Positions 51,895-62,196 are shown, numbered from the stretch's first letter. The stretch is DNA of 64,000 nt from Actinomyces israelii DSM 43320 (GCF_000711965.1 NZ_JONS01000018.1:11111-75110), one strand, 5' to 3'. A program made the numbers and translations. The notes: a model not told the origin generated them from the letters alone.

Positions 51895-53048
51895 ACGGCT
51901 CCTCCTCGCCGGCGTTCTCGACCCGGGGGCCGGTGCTCGTCGTGGGAACCGGCCTGCTGGGCACCTCGCTCGCCCTGGCCCTGACCGCCGCCGGAGTCCA
52001 GGTGCAGCTGTCCGACACCTCGCCCACCTCCCTGGCCCTGGCCCGCGACATGGGCGCCGGGCGGGTGCGCGCCAGCGGCGACGCCGAGCCGCGCATGGTC
52101 GTAGTCGCCACGCCCCCCGACGTCGCCGCGAGCGTCGTGGTGCGCGAGCTGGACGCTCACCCGGGCGCCGTGGTCACCGACGTCGCCTCCGTCAAGAACC
52201 GCGTCGCCGCAGAGGTCCGCGCCCGTGGGGGCGAGGGCGCGCGCCGCTACGTCGGCTCCCACCCCATGGCGGGCCGTGAGCGCTCCGGGGCCGCAGCCGC
52301 GGACTCCGACCTGTTCGCCGGGCGCCCCTGGGTGGTCGTGGGGGAGGGGGCCGACCCGGAGGCGGTGCTCCGGGTCCGCAACCTCGCCGTCGACGTCGGC
52401 GCCACCCCGGTGGCCATGGGCGCCGCCGAGCACGACGCCGCGGTCGCGGCCGTCTCGCACGTCCCCCAGTTGCTCAGCTCGCTGATGGCCGCACGGCTGG
52501 AGGACCTGCCCGAGTCGGCGCTGGCCCTGGCTGGCCAGGGTCTGCGCGACACCACCCGTATCGCCGCCTCCGACCCGCGCCTGTGGTCGGCGATCGTGGT
52601 CGGCAACGCCGGGCCGGTGGCCGAGCTGCTGCGCGCCGTGCGCGACGACCTCGACATTCTCATCACAGGCGTCGGCCCCGCCGCGCTGCCGCCCGACTCC
52701 CCCGAGTACGCCGCCCCGGGGGGTGCGGAGACGATCGCCCCGGGAGCGGTGGGCGCCGTCACCGACGTCATGAGTCGCGGCAACACCGGGCGGGCCCGCA
52801 TTCCCGGCAAGCACGGCGGTGCGCCGCGCCGCTACGCCGTGGTCCAGGTCCTCGTGCCGGACTCGGCCGGTGAGCTCGGCAGGCTCTTGTCCGACGTGGG
52901 GGCGGCCGGGGTCAATGTCGAGGACTTCTCTATGGAGCACTCCGCCGGGCAGAGCGCCGGCCTCGCCATGCTCTCCGTGCTGCCCGCGGCGGCCCAGGGC
53001 CTCCAGGAGGCGCTGGACGCGAAGGACTGGCGGGTCGTCGCCGGCTAA
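51891..53048 (+). CDS. tyrA: Prephenate dehydrogenase
   Basis: 385 residues. It oxidises prephenate to 4-hydroxyphenylpyruvate for tyrosine. The nucleotide fold is VLVVGTGLLGTSLALAL, the substrate region VTDVASVKN and YVGSHPMAGRERSG, and the helical dimer domain follows (HDAAVAAVSHVPQLLSSLM). A C-terminal ACT-like domain (about 320-385; YAVVQVLVPDSAGELGRLLS) suggests feedback control by an amino acid. GTG start within GTGA, coupled to rluB. The operon seems to end here. Confidence 0.93.
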   Translation: MNGSSSPAFSTRGPVLVVGTGLLGTSLALALTAAGVQVQLSDTSPTSLALARDMGAGRVRASGDAEPRMVVVATPPDVAASVVVRELDAHPGAVVTDVASVKNRVAAEVRARGGEGARRYVGSHPMAGRERSGAAAADSDLFAGRPWVVVGEGADPEAVLRVRNLAVDVGATPVAMGAAEHDAAVAAVSHVPQLLSSLMAARLEDLPESALALAGQGLRDTTRIAASDPRLWSAIVVGNAGPVAELLRAVRDDLDILITGVGPAALPPDSPEYAAPGGAETIAPGAVGAVTDVMSRGNTGRARIPGKHGGAPRRYAVVQVLVPDSAGELGRLLSDVGAAGVNVEDFSMEHSAGQSAGLAMLSVLPAAAQGLQEALDAKDWRVVAG

Positions 53049-53311
53049 GACTCCGCTCCGGTTCTCCGGCTCCTCTTCTCGACGGGCGACTTCAAGAACG
53101 ACAGGCCGACTGCTATCAGCAAGAACGCTGTGGCCGGATTGTGCGGCAGATCGAGGAAGAGGTCTCCCACTGCAAGGCAGAGGCCCAGGACTCCGAATAC
53201 ATTTGCCGGGTTCTCGTTCAGGTGCAACCATGCTAACCGTCGCCCGTCGTCGGGGCGACCTCTACGATAGATTGTCGGCGGCTGCAGCGACGTGCATTCA
53301 ACGCCTATCAC
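53045..53311 (-). CDS. Small hypothetical membrane protein
   Basis: Up to 88 residues on the minus strand, with two hydrophobic segments (NVFGVLGLCLAVGDLFLDL, then ATAFLLIAVGLSFL) and a basic C-terminus KSPVEKRSRRTGAES. The start is uncertain because the first 25 residues look unstructured. The segment is less GC-rich than its neighbours and its end overlaps the tyrA stop by 4 bp. I recognise no family. It may be a foreign or relic gene. The remaining gap to cmk-der (53312-53572) shows nothing I can call. Confidence 0.4.
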   Translation of the reverse strand: MIGVECTSLQPPTIYRRGRPDDGRRLAWLHLNENPANVFGVLGLCLAVGDLFLDLPHNPATAFLLIAVGLSFLKSPVEKRSRRTGAES

Positions 53312-53572
53312 TGCTTCCCTCCAAGTTGCTCACCAGGTGAGTCTCAGATGATTCCTAACCGGTTCTCTGGCGGGAGAGGCCTCGCGTGCGGGAGCGTGGG
53401 TGACCCTTCACAGGATCTACGGGCTCAGGCCGCGACGTGCCGCTGTGGATGACGGCAGCCGGGTGAGGGTGCTGCGGCCCCCGCCGTGCGCGATCTCATG
53501 GCGGTCGCGCACCGAGGAGGTGCGCCGCCTGTGGGACCCTTGGACGGGTTCATCGACGTCTGGAGGAAGCAC

Positions 53573-55732
53573 ATGGGAATCGTCGTCGCGATCGACGGGC
53601 CGAGCGGATCGGGCAAGTCGACCGTTTCCAGGCGCGTCGCCTCCAGGCTCGGCCTGGCCTATCTCGACACCGGCGCCATGTACCGGGCGGCCGCCTGGTG
53701 GTGCGAGCACGAGGGCGTGGACCTTGATGACTCGGGCGCCGTGGTGCGCGCGGTCGAGGCCATGCCCCTCGTCATGGGCATGGACCCCGAGGCGCCCGGC
53801 GTCGTGTGCGACGGCGAGGACATCGCCACCGCCATCCGCGACCCCCACATCGCCACCATCGTCTCCAGGGTCGCCACCAACCTCGAGGTCCGCGCCGAGC
53901 TCGCCCGCCTCCAGCGCGGGCTCATCCGCGCCGAGGCCTCCGGTGGGCCCGGCACCTTCTCCGACGGCGCTGGTGTCGTCGCCGAGGGCCGCGACATCAC
54001 CACCGTCATCGCGCCCGACGCGGACGTCCGCCTGCTCATCACCGCCAGCGAGGAGGCCCGGCTCGCCCGCCGCGCCGCCGACCTGGAGGCCGCCGGCAAA
54101 AGCGTCGACGCCGCCGCCCTGCGCGACCAGGTGGTCCGCCGCGACCGGGACGACGCCACCGTCTCCCAGTTCCTCACCGCCCCGGAGGGCGTCACTCTCG
54201 TGGACACCTCCGAGATGGACCTGCCCGAGACCGTCGAGCACGTCATCTCCCTGATCGAGGCGTCCCTCGACCGGGCCGCCGAGCACGACCGCCAGGACAT
54301 CCTGCGGGCCCAGGCGCTGCGCCAGGGGCTGGCCGACTACGAGCTCGACGAGGACGACCTCGCCCTGCTGGACGGCCGGGACGCCCCGGCCGACGGCTCC
54401 GGCCCGGAGACAGGACTGCCCGTCCTGGCCGTCATCGGCAGGCCCAACGTCGGCAAGTCGACCCTGGTCAACCGCGTCCTGGGGCGCCGGGCGGCCGTGG
54501 TCCAGGACGTCCCCGGCGTCACCCGCGACCGCGTCTCCTACCCGGCGGAGTGGGCCGGGCGCCACTTCACCATCGTGGACACCGGCGGCTGGGAGGTGGA
54601 CGTCGCGGGGCTGGAGGCCGCCGTCGCCGCCCAGGCCGAGGCCGCCGTCGAGATGTCCGACGCCGTGCTGCTCGTCGTCGACGCCCAGGTCGGCATCACC
54701 GAGACCGACGCGCGCATCGTGCGCATGCTGCGCGGGTCGGGCAGGCCCGTCGTGCTGGCCGCCAACAAGGTGGACTCACCGGCCCAGGAGGGAGACGCCG
54801 CCGCCCTGTGGAGCCTGGGGCTCGGCGAGCCCTACGCGCTCTCCGCCCTGCACGGGCGCGGCAGCGGCGAGGTCCTGGACGCCGCCATGGCGATCCTGCC
54901 CGAGGTCTCCGCCGTCGCCGGACCGGGGCCCGACGACGGCCTGCACCGCATCGCCCTGGTGGGACGGCCGAACGTCGGCAAGTCCTCCCTGCTCAACTCC
55001 ATCGCCAGAGCCACCCGCGTGGTGGTCAACGAGATGGCGGGCACCACCCGCGACCCGGTCGATGAGGTCCTCGAGCTCGACGGGCGCCAGTGGGTCTTCG
55101 TGGACACCGCCGGGATCCGCCGTCGTGTGAGGCAGGCCCGCGGCGCCGACTACTACGCGTTCCTGCGCACCCAGGGCGCCATTGAGAAGGCCGAGGTCGC
55201 CGTCGTCCTCCTGGACGCCTCCGAGCCGGTCACCGACCAGGACGTGCGCGTCATCCAGCAGACGATCGACGCCGGGAGGGCCCTCGTACTGGTCAACAAC
55301 AAGTGGGACCTGGTCGGCGAGGAGCGCCGCCGGATGCTCGCCCGGGAGGCCGGGCGCGACCTGGCCCACGTGGCCTGGGCGCCGCACATCAACCTGTCGG
55401 CACGCACCGGCTGGCACACCAACCGGCTCGTGCGGGCCCTGGACACCGCCCTCGAGGGATGGACGACGCGCATCCCGACCGGCCGCCTCAACGCCTTCCT
55501 CGGGGAGCTGCAGTCCGCGACCCCGCACCCGCTGCGCGGCGGCAAGCAGCCCCGGATCCTGTTCGCAACCCAGGTGCAGACCGCGCCGCCGCGCATTGTC
55601 ATCTTCGCCACCGGTTTCCTGGAGGCCGGCTACCGCCGCTTCATCGAGCGGCGCCTGCGCGAGGAGTTCGGCTTCGTCGGCACGCCCATCCAGATCGGGG
55701 TGCGTGTGCGCGAGAAGCGCAAACGGCGCTGA
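53573..55732 (+). CDS. cmk-der: Bifunctional cytidylate kinase / ribosome-assembly GTPase Der
   Basis: 719 residues in one uninterrupted frame. Residues 1-225 are cytidylate kinase ([45 protein letters not shown]), which phosphorylates CMP and dCMP. After a linker (about 226-280) comes Der/EngA with two GTPase domains: G1 [18 protein letters not shown] and second G1 [19 protein letters not shown]3 DTGGW and DTAGI, G4 NKVD and NKWD, then the KH-like C-terminal domain. Der assembles the 50S subunit. The fusion of these adjacent genes is known from several actinobacteria. ATG 53573 has GGAGG upstream; the frame extends earlier without a site. Confidence 0.95.
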   Translation: MGIVVAIDGPSGSGKSTVSRRVASRLGLAYLDTGAMYRAAAWWCEHEGVDLDDSGAVVRAVEAMPLVMGMDPEAPGVVCDGEDIATAIRDPHIATIVSRVATNLEVRAELARLQRGLIRAEASGGPGTFSDGAGVVAEGRDITTVIAPDADVRLLITASEEARLARRAADLEAAGKSVDAAALRDQVVRRDRDDATVSQFLTAPEGVTLVDTSEMDLPETVEHVISLIEASLDRAAEHDRQDILRAQALRQGLADYELDEDDLALLDGRDAPADGSGPETGLPVLAVIGRPNVGKSTLVNRVLGRRAAVVQDVPGVTRDRVSYPAEWAGRHFTIVDTGGWEVDVAGLEAAVAAQAEAAVEMSDAVLLVVDAQVGITETDARIVRMLRGSGRPVVLAANKVDSPAQEGDAAALWSLGLGEPYALSALHGRGSGEVLDAAMAILPEVSAVAGPGPDDGLHRIALVGRPNVGKSSLLNSIARATRVVVNEMAGTTRDPVDEVLELDGRQWVFVDTAGIRRRVRQARGADYYAFLRTQGAIEKAEVAVVLLDASEPVTDQDVRVIQQTIDAGRALVLVNNKWDLVGEERRRMLAREAGRDLAHVAWAPHINLSARTGWHTNRLVRALDTALEGWTTRIPTGRLNAFLGELQSATPHPLRGGKQPRILFATQVQTAPPRIVIFATGFLEAGYRRFIERRLREEFGFVGTPIQIGVRVREKRKRR

Positions 55733-55783
55733 GAGGGGATCAGGCGGCTTGCGCCCTTCTGCCATCGTGCGAGAATCGCGCGC

Positions 55784-56767
55784 ATGTCCCGCCTCATCGA
55801 TGTCCATGCCCACTATGTTCCGGACTTCTACCGTCAGGCGCTTATCGACTCAGGCAGCAGCACTCCCGACGGCTCGCCCATCCCCGCATGGGACGAGGAG
55901 ACGCACCTGGCGCGCCTGGAGGAGCTGTGCCTGGACGCAGCGGTCCTGTCCTTGTCCAGCCCCGGGGTGAGCGGACTGCCCGATCCAGCGGCAATGGCGC
56001 GGCGCGTCAATGAGCGCGGTCATGAGATCGCGCGCAGGCACCCCGACGCATTCGCTTATCTCGCCTGCCTCCCGCTTCCCGATGTTCCCGCGTCCTGCGC
56101 CGAGGCCGCATGGGCGCTCACCGACGGAGGCGCCGCGGGAATCGGCCTTCTGACCAGCTACGACGGGATCTATCCGGGCGCCCCCGAGCTTGAGCCGCTG
56201 CTCGAGATCCTCGATGCCCGCGCGGCGACGGTCGTCATCCACCCGACCTCGCCTCGGGGCGCCGAGCATCTGACCTGCGGGAGGCCGAGCCCCGTCATCG
56301 AGTACCTCTTCGAGACCACCCGCGCCGTCACCGATCTCCTCCTCGCCGGCGCGGTGGCCCGCCACCCGCGCATCCGGTGGGTCGTGCTCCACAACGGCGC
56401 GGCGATCCCGTCCGTGATCGACCGGGTCGTCATGTTCGCCGAGGTGATCCTCGGGGCCGAGGCGGAGCCGCTGGCGCAGCTGCGCTCCATGTTCTTCGAG
56501 ATCGGCTCCTCCGCGCCCTTCCCCCGGGCCGCGCGGAGCATCGCCGGCCTGGTCGGCGCCGAGCAGCTGGTCCTGGGCACCGATACCCCCTATGCCCCGC
56601 CACGGGTCGTCACCGAGAGCATCTCGCGGATTCTGGCCGGAGAGCTGGACCAGGTGGTGGACATCGGGCGCATTGCATCGACCACGGCCGCGCTCTTCCC
56701 AGCCCTGGCCGGAGGGCCATCAGCCGGCCATCCATCACACGAGAAAGTTAAGGAGAAGCAACAGTGA
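55784..56767 (+). CDS. Amidohydrolase (ACMSD-like metal-dependent hydrolase)
   Basis: 327 residues. TIM-barrel hydrolase of the amidohydrolase-2/ACMSD group, whose members decarboxylate or hydrolyse aromatic and related acids with one Zn2+. Metal residues: HAHYVPDF at the start, VIHPTSPRG (about 150), VVLHNGAAIPSVIDR (about 203, where many relatives have HxGG) and GTDTPYAPP (about 266). The substrate is unknown. GTGA overlap with the membrane-protein gene downstream implies joint expression. About 20 residues of charged C-terminal tail. Confidence 0.85.
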   Translation: MSRLIDVHAHYVPDFYRQALIDSGSSTPDGSPIPAWDEETHLARLEELCLDAAVLSLSSPGVSGLPDPAAMARRVNERGHEIARRHPDAFAYLACLPLPDVPASCAEAAWALTDGGAAGIGLLTSYDGIYPGAPELEPLLEILDARAATVVIHPTSPRGAEHLTCGRPSPVIEYLFETTRAVTDLLLAGAVARHPRIRWVVLHNGAAIPSVIDRVVMFAEVILGAEAEPLAQLRSMFFEIGSSAPFPRAARSIAGLVGAEQLVLGTDTPYAPPRVVTESISRILAGELDQVVDIGRIASTTAALFPALAGGPSAGHPSHEKVKEKQQ

Positions 56768-57942
56768 GCCGCCCAGACGCCAGCCAGTCGCCCGCCGCCA
56801 AGACGGTCATGCCGCACCGGGCCGTGGACCCGGTCATGCTGTTCTTCGACCTCGTCTACGTCTTCCTCATCACCGAGCTCAACGGCGTGCTGCGCGCCGA
56901 GGAGGGATGGCGGGGGATCGTCCACTGCGCCGTCCTGCTGGCCCTCATCTACTGGCAGTGGGTGCTGGTGACCGTGCAGTCGAGCATTCGCGACGCCTCC
57001 ACCAGCCGCCACCGCTTCGTCATTATGCTCCTCATGCTCATCGCCATGGTCAGCGCGGTGGCACTGCCCCAGGCCTTCGGAGACCGGGCGCTCCTGTTCG
57101 CCGTCACCTGCTGGACGTCCCGCCTGGTCATCACCTTCCTGCTCGCCCGCAGCGAGAACAGCAAGGCCTTCCGCATGGACCTGACCTCCAGCCTCATCCA
57201 GGGCCCGATTCTTCTCGGCGGGGCCGCTCTGGGAGGCGCCGGGCAGCTGGCGCTGTGGAGCCTGGCCGCGCTGTGGGAGATCACAGCGCCCTTCCTGCAC
57301 AGTCGGGCCATGCGCGCCCAGCGCTACGACGTCGGCAACGTGGTCGAGCGCTTCAGCCTCCTCATTATTGTGGCACTGGGGGAGACCATCGTCTCGATCG
57401 TGACCCCCCAGGCCGATCTCGAGCACCTGTCCTGGGCCGGCCTGGGCGGGCTCGTCGCCGCCTTCATCCTCGTGGGCGGGCTGTGGTGGGCCTACTTCCA
57501 CCACAGCCTCAGCCTCATGGAGCACTACATCGGCCGGGCGCGCATCACCTTCTTCGCAGTGCGCAGCCTCCTGGCCTACGGCCACCTGGCCCTTGCCGCC
57601 GGGCTCATCGCCCTGGCGGCGGGGCTCCACCACGTGATGGAGGAGCCGAACCACCGCGTCCCGGCGGAGGCGACCGCCCTGCTGTGCGGAGGCGTCGTCG
57701 TCTTCCTCGCCATGTTCGCCGTCGTGCGTCTGCGCAACGCCCGGCGGATCTACCGGTCCCGGGTCGTGGCGTGCCTGCTGTGCCTGGCCCTCATCCCGGC
57801 GGGGACCCGCATGAGCGGGCTGCTCCTGGTCGCCCTCCTCGCGGCCGTCGCCGTGGCCGAGTGCGCCTGGGAGACCCTCGCCCCGCGCAGCGCGGGCGTG
57901 CCCGAGCACGAGGAGCTCGCGCACCTGGCGGCGACCGCCTGA
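56764..57942 (+). CDS. LtrA-family (low temperature requirement A) membrane protein
   Basis: 392 residues with about eleven hydrophobic helices. Landmarks of the LtrA family: VMLFFDLVYVFLITEL near the N-terminus, NVVERFSLLIIVALGETIVSIV (about residue 200) and WWAYFHHSLSLMEHYI. LtrA was named from a cold-sensitive Listeria mutant; its molecular role is unknown. Coupled by 4-bp overlap to the amidohydrolase, so the two might serve one pathway, for example hydrolysis of a substrate at the membrane. That link is inference. Confidence 0.85.
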   Translation: MSRPDASQSPAAKTVMPHRAVDPVMLFFDLVYVFLITELNGVLRAEEGWRGIVHCAVLLALIYWQWVLVTVQSSIRDASTSRHRFVIMLLMLIAMVSAVALPQAFGDRALLFAVTCWTSRLVITFLLARSENSKAFRMDLTSSLIQGPILLGGAALGGAGQLALWSLAALWEITAPFLHSRAMRAQRYDVGNVVERFSLLIIVALGETIVSIVTPQADLEHLSWAGLGGLVAAFILVGGLWWAYFHHSLSLMEHYIGRARITFFAVRSLLAYGHLALAAGLIALAAGLHHVMEEPNHRVPAEATALLCGGVVVFLAMFAVVRLRNARRIYRSRVVACLLCLALIPAGTRMSGLLLVALLAAVAVAECAWETLAPRSAGVPEHEELAHLAATA

Positions 57943-57974
57943 GCCCGGCGGTTGACGACGATAGGGTGGCGCAG

Positions 57975-58724
57975 ATGGATACCACGACCGACGGAACCGA
58001 CGGATACGAGCCGAGCCCCGCGGTGAAGGCCCACCTGGACGAGCTGGACCGCCCCGGGCTGCGCGAGCTGGTGCTGACGCTGGCCGGCCGCTCCGAGACG
58101 GCGCGCCAGGCGCTGGAGACTGCAGCCGGGCTCGCCGAGGGCTGGCGGGATCCGGCGGAGAACGACCTGGTTCGAAGAGCGGACGCCCTGCTGTCCGCGC
58201 CCAATGGCTACGAGGGCTACGACCCCTATGACGACTACTTCGACGGTTATAACGACAACGGCTATGCCGCCGACATCGGCGCCTTCCTGGACGAGCTGGA
58301 AGCCCTGATGCGCAGTGGCGGGGCCGACGCCGCCGCCCTCCCGCTGCGCATGATCATGACGCGCCTGAGCCCGGACCTGGAGGAGGGCCTGGGCGATCTC
58401 GAGGGCCTGACGGAGGCGGTCTGCGAGCGGGCCGCGGACCTGTATGCGCGCGCGTGCCGCGAGGGCAGCCCCGACGTCGAGGCGCTGGCGGTGTGGCTGG
58501 TCCAGCATCGGTTGGCGTTCCCGAGCTGCCCGACCCTCGCCCTTGCCGATTTCCTGGCTGCGCTGGGGGAGGAGGGACTCGCCGCCTACCGGCGGGCCGT
58601 CGCGGATGCTCCAGCCGGCCGGGAGAGGCTCAGGCTCGAGCTGGAGCTGGCCGACTCGGAAGGGGACGTCGATCGGGCCGTCGAGCTGTTGGCGCGGGGG
58701 AGCGCCCCCGGTACGCAAGGATAA
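57975..58724 (+). CDS. Hypothetical acidic helical protein (DUF6880-like?)
   Basis: 249 residues, mostly helical and acidic, with Leu-rich segments LRELVLTLAGRSETARQALE and AVCERAADLYARACREG, and a Tyr/Asp/Gly/Asn-rich middle (about 75-95: YEGYDPYDDYFDGYNDN). No catalytic motif. The repeat-like helical style recalls DUF6880/SWIM-associated proteins, but I cannot confirm this. It ends in GSAPGTQG, possibly prematurely, because similar-looking helical text in another frame (AQIAVRLCDIAAAADE, about 58780) follows. ATG 57975 is 32 bp after the LtrA-family gene. Confidence 0.55.
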   Translation: MDTTTDGTDGYEPSPAVKAHLDELDRPGLRELVLTLAGRSETARQALETAAGLAEGWRDPAENDLVRRADALLSAPNGYEGYDPYDDYFDGYNDNGYAADIGAFLDELEALMRSGGADAAALPLRMIMTRLSPDLEEGLGDLEGLTEAVCERAADLYARACREGSPDVEALAVWLVQHRLAFPSCPTLALADFLAALGEEGLAAYRRAVADAPAGRERLRLELELADSEGDVDRAVELLARGSAPGTQG

Positions 58725-58869
58725 TCAAGCAGCCGCTGGCGGCGGGACAGGGCCGAGAGGCCCTGGGCCGGCTCGACCGCGCAGATCGCCGTGCGGTTGT
58801 GCGACATCGCCGCGGCCGCCGACGAGGCCGCCGCTGCGGGGACCGCCGTCGGACACCTATTCTTCGAGC

Positions 58870-58968
58870 ATGAGCGTCCAGAACTTCTACGCTCTCGACG
58901 ACGGCGCGGTGGCGGACGTCTCTCGCGAACAAGATGGAAGCCATGAGAGGGAGGCCTACGACGACTGA
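58870..58968 (+). CDS. Possible 32-residue protein
   Basis: ATG 58870 opens [20 protein letters not shown] and ends with HEREAYDD. It is acidic and has no known family. It lies in the 306-base gap 58725-59030, which otherwise shows only possible relic coding of the previous gene and a TACACT -10 for pgi near 59018. There is no clear ribosome binding site, so it may be chance. Confidence 0.2.
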   Translation: MSVQNFYALDDGAVADVSREQDGSHEREAYDD

Positions 58969-59030
58969 GCACGGGCAGACACGGGACCTCGGCCCAGGGC
59001 GCCGGGGCGCACGCCCCCTACACTGATCTC

Positions 59031-60686
59031 ATGCTGAAGCCCGTCGATGCCACCACCACGCCCGCCTGGAAACAGCTCACCGAGCTCCACAAGAACCTTC
59101 ACCCCGACCTGCGCGCCTGGTTCGCCGAGGACCCCGGCCGCGCCGAACGCTACTCCTACGAGGTGGGCGACCTCTTCGTCGACCTGTCCAAGAACTTCCT
59201 CACCGACGAGGTGCGCGACGCCCTGGCCCGGCTGGCCGAGGCCGTCGACGTCCCGGGCCGCCGCGACGCCATGTTCGCCGGCGAGCACATCAACATCACC
59301 GAGGACCGCGCCGTCCTCCACACCGCGCTGCGCCGCCCGGCGACCGACTCCCTGACCGTGGACGGCCAGGACGTCGTCGTCGATGTCCACGACGTCCTGG
59401 AGAGGATCTACGCCTTCGCCCGACGCGTGCGCTCGGGGGAGTGGACCGGAGTGACCGGCAAGCGCATTAAGACGGTCGTCAACATCGGGATCGGCGGGTC
59501 CGACCTGGGCCCGGTCATGGTCTACGAGGCCTTGAGGCCCTACGTCCAGGACGGCCTGAGCGCCCGCTTCATCTCCAACATCGACCCCACCGACTGCGCC
59601 GAGAAGGTCTCCGACCTTGACCCGGAGACGACCCTGTTCATTATCGCCTCCAAGACCTTCACCACCCTGGAGACCCTCACCAATGCCCGCATGGCCCGCG
59701 ACTGGTTCCTCGGCGCGCTCGCCGAGCGGGGCATCAGCACCGACGGCGCCATCGCCAGGCACTTCGTGGCCGTGTCCACCGCCCTGGACAAGGTCGAGGC
59801 CTTCGGCATCGACCCCGCCAACGCCTTCGGCTTCTGGAGCTGGGTGGGCGGACGCTACTCGGTGGACTCCGCCGTCGGCACCGTCCTGGCCGTGGCCATC
59901 GGCCCGGAGAGCTTTCGCGACTTCCTGGGCGGCTTCCACGCCGTCGACGAGCACTTCGCCACCAGGCCCCCAGTGCAGAACGTCCCCATGCTCATGGGCC
60001 TGCTCAACGTCTGGTACGTCAACTTCTACAAGGCGGACTCGCACGCCGTCCTGCCCTACGCCCAGTACCTGCACCGGTTCCCCGCCTACCTCCAGCAGCT
60101 CACCATGGAGTCCAACGGCAAGTCAGTGCGCTGGGACGGCAGCCCGGTGACCACCGAGACCGGTGAGATCTTCTGGGGCGAGCCCGGCACCAACGGCCAG
60201 CACGCCTTCTACCAGCTCATCCACCAGGGCACCCGGCTCATCCCCGCCGACTTCATCGCCGTGGCCAACCCCGCCCACCCGACCAAGGACGGGGGGACAG
60301 ACGTCCACGAGCTCTTCCTGTCCAACTACCTGGCCCAGACGGCCGCCCTCGCCTTCGGCAAGACCGCCGAGGAGGTGCGCGCTGAGGGCACGGCCGAGGC
60401 CATTGTCCCGGCGCGCGTCTTCGCCGGGAACAAGCCGACGACGTCGATCCTGGCTCCCGCTCTCACGCCGTCGGTGGTGGGCCAGCTCATCGCCCTGTAC
60501 GAGCACATCACCTTCACCGAGGGCATCGTGTGGGGCATCGACTCCTTCGACCAGTGGGGCGTGGAGCTCGGCAAGAAGCTCGCTCTTCAGATCGCCCCCG
60601 CCGTCCAGGGCGACGCCGCCGCTCTGGAGGCCCAGGACGCCTCCACCCAGCAGCTCATCCGCCGCTACCGGGAGCTGCGGCACTGA
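59031..60686 (+). CDS. pgi: Glucose-6-phosphate isomerase
   Basis: 551 residues, the large bacterial/eukaryotic-type enzyme that interconverts glucose 6- and fructose 6-phosphate. Signature regions: [49 protein letters not shown], the catalytic Glu in [12 protein letters not shown], and [16 protein letters not shown]. Near-standard length. A TACACT -10 lies 12 bp before the ATG. It can take the glucose 6-phosphate released by BglA into glycolysis. Confidence 0.97.
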   Translation: MLKPVDATTTPAWKQLTELHKNLHPDLRAWFAEDPGRAERYSYEVGDLFVDLSKNFLTDEVRDALARLAEAVDVPGRRDAMFAGEHINITEDRAVLHTALRRPATDSLTVDGQDVVVDVHDVLERIYAFARRVRSGEWTGVTGKRIKTVVNIGIGGSDLGPVMVYEALRPYVQDGLSARFISNIDPTDCAEKVSDLDPETTLFIIASKTFTTLETLTNARMARDWFLGALAERGISTDGAIARHFVAVSTALDKVEAFGIDPANAFGFWSWVGGRYSVDSAVGTVLAVAIGPESFRDFLGGFHAVDEHFATRPPVQNVPMLMGLLNVWYVNFYKADSHAVLPYAQYLHRFPAYLQQLTMESNGKSVRWDGSPVTTETGEIFWGEPGTNGQHAFYQLIHQGTRLIPADFIAVANPAHPTKDGGTDVHELFLSNYLAQTAALAFGKTAEEVRAEGTAEAIVPARVFAGNKPTTSILAPALTPSVVGQLIALYEHITFTEGIVWGIDSFDQWGVELGKKLALQIAPAVQGDAAALEAQDASTQQLIRRYRELRH

Positions 60687-61981
60687 GCGCAGGACCCGAT
60701 CGGGCCGCCGGGGGCGCTCCCGGCGGGGCCGGTGCTCCCGGCCTCGGGCCGGGGGAGCCGGTCATCGCGGCCGGGCGCCTGCGGCCGCTGTCGGCGGCGC
60801 AGAGGCGCCGCTACTGCCGCAACATGCTCGTCCCCGAGGTGGGCGTGGCCGGGCAGCAGCGCATCCGGGCGGCCCGCGTCCTGATCGTGGGGGCGGGCGG
60901 GCTCGGCTCGCCCGTGGCCCTCTACCTGGCGGCCGCGGGGGTGGGGGGCCTCGGCATTGTCGACGACGACGTCGTGGCCATCTCCAACCTGCAGCGCCAG
61001 GTCGTCCACACGACGCCGGGAGTGGGGCAGGCGAAGGTGGAGTCGGCACGGCGCGCCGTGGAGGCCCTCAACCCCGACGTCGAAGTCGTCGCGCACCGGA
61101 CCGCGCTGACGAGCGCGAACGCGCTGGAGCTGCTGGCCGGGTGGGACGTCGTCGTCGACGGGACGGACAACTTTCCGACGCGCTACCTGCTCAACGACGC
61201 CTGCGTCATGCTCGGGATTCCGCTCGTGCACGGGGCCGTGTTCCGCTCCGACGGGCAGGTGGCCGTCTTCGACGCTCGGCGCGGCCCGTGCTACCGCTGC
61301 CTTCACCCGACGCCGCCCGAGCCGGGGGCGGTGCCCTCGTGCGCCGAGGGCGGGGTGCTGGGAGTCATGCCGGGGATTATCGGGACCATGCAGGCCGCCG
61401 AGGCGCTCAAGCTCATTGTCGGCGGGGCGCAGCCGCTCATCGGGCGCATGGTGCTGCTCAACGCCTGGAGGGGGCGGGGCGGCGAGCTGCCGATCGCCAA
61501 GAACCCGGCCTGCCCCGTGTGCGGGGCCGAACCCACCATCACCGAGCTCGGCGACTACGAGGCCTTCTGCGGTGTGCGGACGCCGGGGGATACTGATGAC
61601 GGAAGCGCCAACGAGCCGAGAGGACGCACCATGAACGAGATCACCGCCACCGAGCTGCGCGCGCGGGTCGCCGCGGGCCGGGCGCCCGGAAGCACGTACA
61701 CGCTGCTGGACGTGCGCGAGCCCAGCGAGGTCGCGATCGATGCCATAGAGGGCTCCCTGCGGATCCCGCTGGGGGAGGTCGTGGAGCGCATGGGCGAGCT
61801 GGACCCGGGCCGGGAGACGGTCGTCCACTGCGCCGCCGGGGTGCGCTCGGCGCGGGCCATCGAGGCGTTGACGGCGGCCGGCTACACGGGGGCGCTCACC
61901 AACCTCGCCGGCGGCATGAAGGCCTGGAACGAGAGCGCCCGAGCCGGGGGCGGCCTCGGGGCCCATCGGAGCGGGCGGTGA
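60683..61981 (+). CDS. MoeB/ThiF-type adenylyltransferase with C-terminal rhodanese (MoeZ-like)
   Basis: About 432 residues. The E1-like domain adenylates the C-terminus of sulfur-carrier proteins (MoaD/ThiS/CysO class): ILIV-type nucleotide loop [38 protein letters not shown], zinc cysteines in CYRCLHP and CPVCGAEP. The rhodanese domain (about 317-432) has the active Cys in [13 protein letters not shown]. No ATG/GTG/TTG precedes the conserved N-terminus ([19 protein letters not shown]) after the pgi stop. CTG at 60683 would overlap pgi as CTGA with GGGAG upstream, so I set it provisionally. ATG 61631 could also start a free rhodanese. Confidence 0.88.
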   Translation: MSAGPDRAAGGAPGGAGAPGLGPGEPVIAAGRLRPLSAAQRRRYCRNMLVPEVGVAGQQRIRAARVLIVGAGGLGSPVALYLAAAGVGGLGIVDDDVVAISNLQRQVVHTTPGVGQAKVESARRAVEALNPDVEVVAHRTALTSANALELLAGWDVVVDGTDNFPTRYLLNDACVMLGIPLVHGAVFRSDGQVAVFDARRGPCYRCLHPTPPEPGAVPSCAEGGVLGVMPGIIGTMQAAEALKLIVGGAQPLIGRMVLLNAWRGRGGELPIAKNPACPVCGAEPTITELGDYEAFCGVRTPGDTDDGSANEPRGRTMNEITATELRARVAAGRAPGSTYTLLDVREPSEVAIDAIEGSLRIPLGEVVERMGELDPGRETVVHCAAGVRSARAIEALTAAGYTGALTNLAGGMKAWNESARAGGGLGAHRSGR

Positions 61982-61998
61982 GTGGCGTCACCGCCCGC
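61971..61998 (+). terminator. Hairpin overlapping the moeB-rhodanese stop
   Basis: GCGGGCGGTGA, loop GTGGCG, TCACCGCCCGC: a perfect 11-bp stem that includes the stop codon and ends the pgi-moeB unit. Confidence 0.65.
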
Positions 61999-62002
61999 AG
62001 AT

Positions 62003-62032
62003 TTCGAGACCGGGGGACTCATGGGCTAGAGT
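62003..62032 (+). promoter_or_regulatory. Promoter of tRNA-Pro
   Basis: TTCGAG (62003-62008) and TAGAGT (62027-62032) with 18 bp between, 36 bp before the tRNA. Confidence 0.5.
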
Positions 62033-62068
62033 TCTACCCGTTGCGAGCGGTGCCGGGCCGCGAGGCGA

Positions 62069-62142
<74 letters not shown>

Positions 62143-62159
62143 CCAAACACTCGACACTC

Positions 62160-62196
62160 AAACCCACGTCCTGGGAGACCTCAGACGTGGGTTTTT
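62160..62196 (+). terminator. Intrinsic terminator after tRNA-Pro
   Basis: AAACCCACGTC pairs with GACGTGGGTTT across a 13-base loop, followed by a T run (62192-62196): a standard factor-independent terminator. Confidence 0.85.

Noticed and set aside
61631-61981. Separate rhodanese gene starting at ATG 61631
   Set aside because: It is in the same uninterrupted frame as the MoeB domain, as in known MoeZ proteins. An internal start is possible but not needed.
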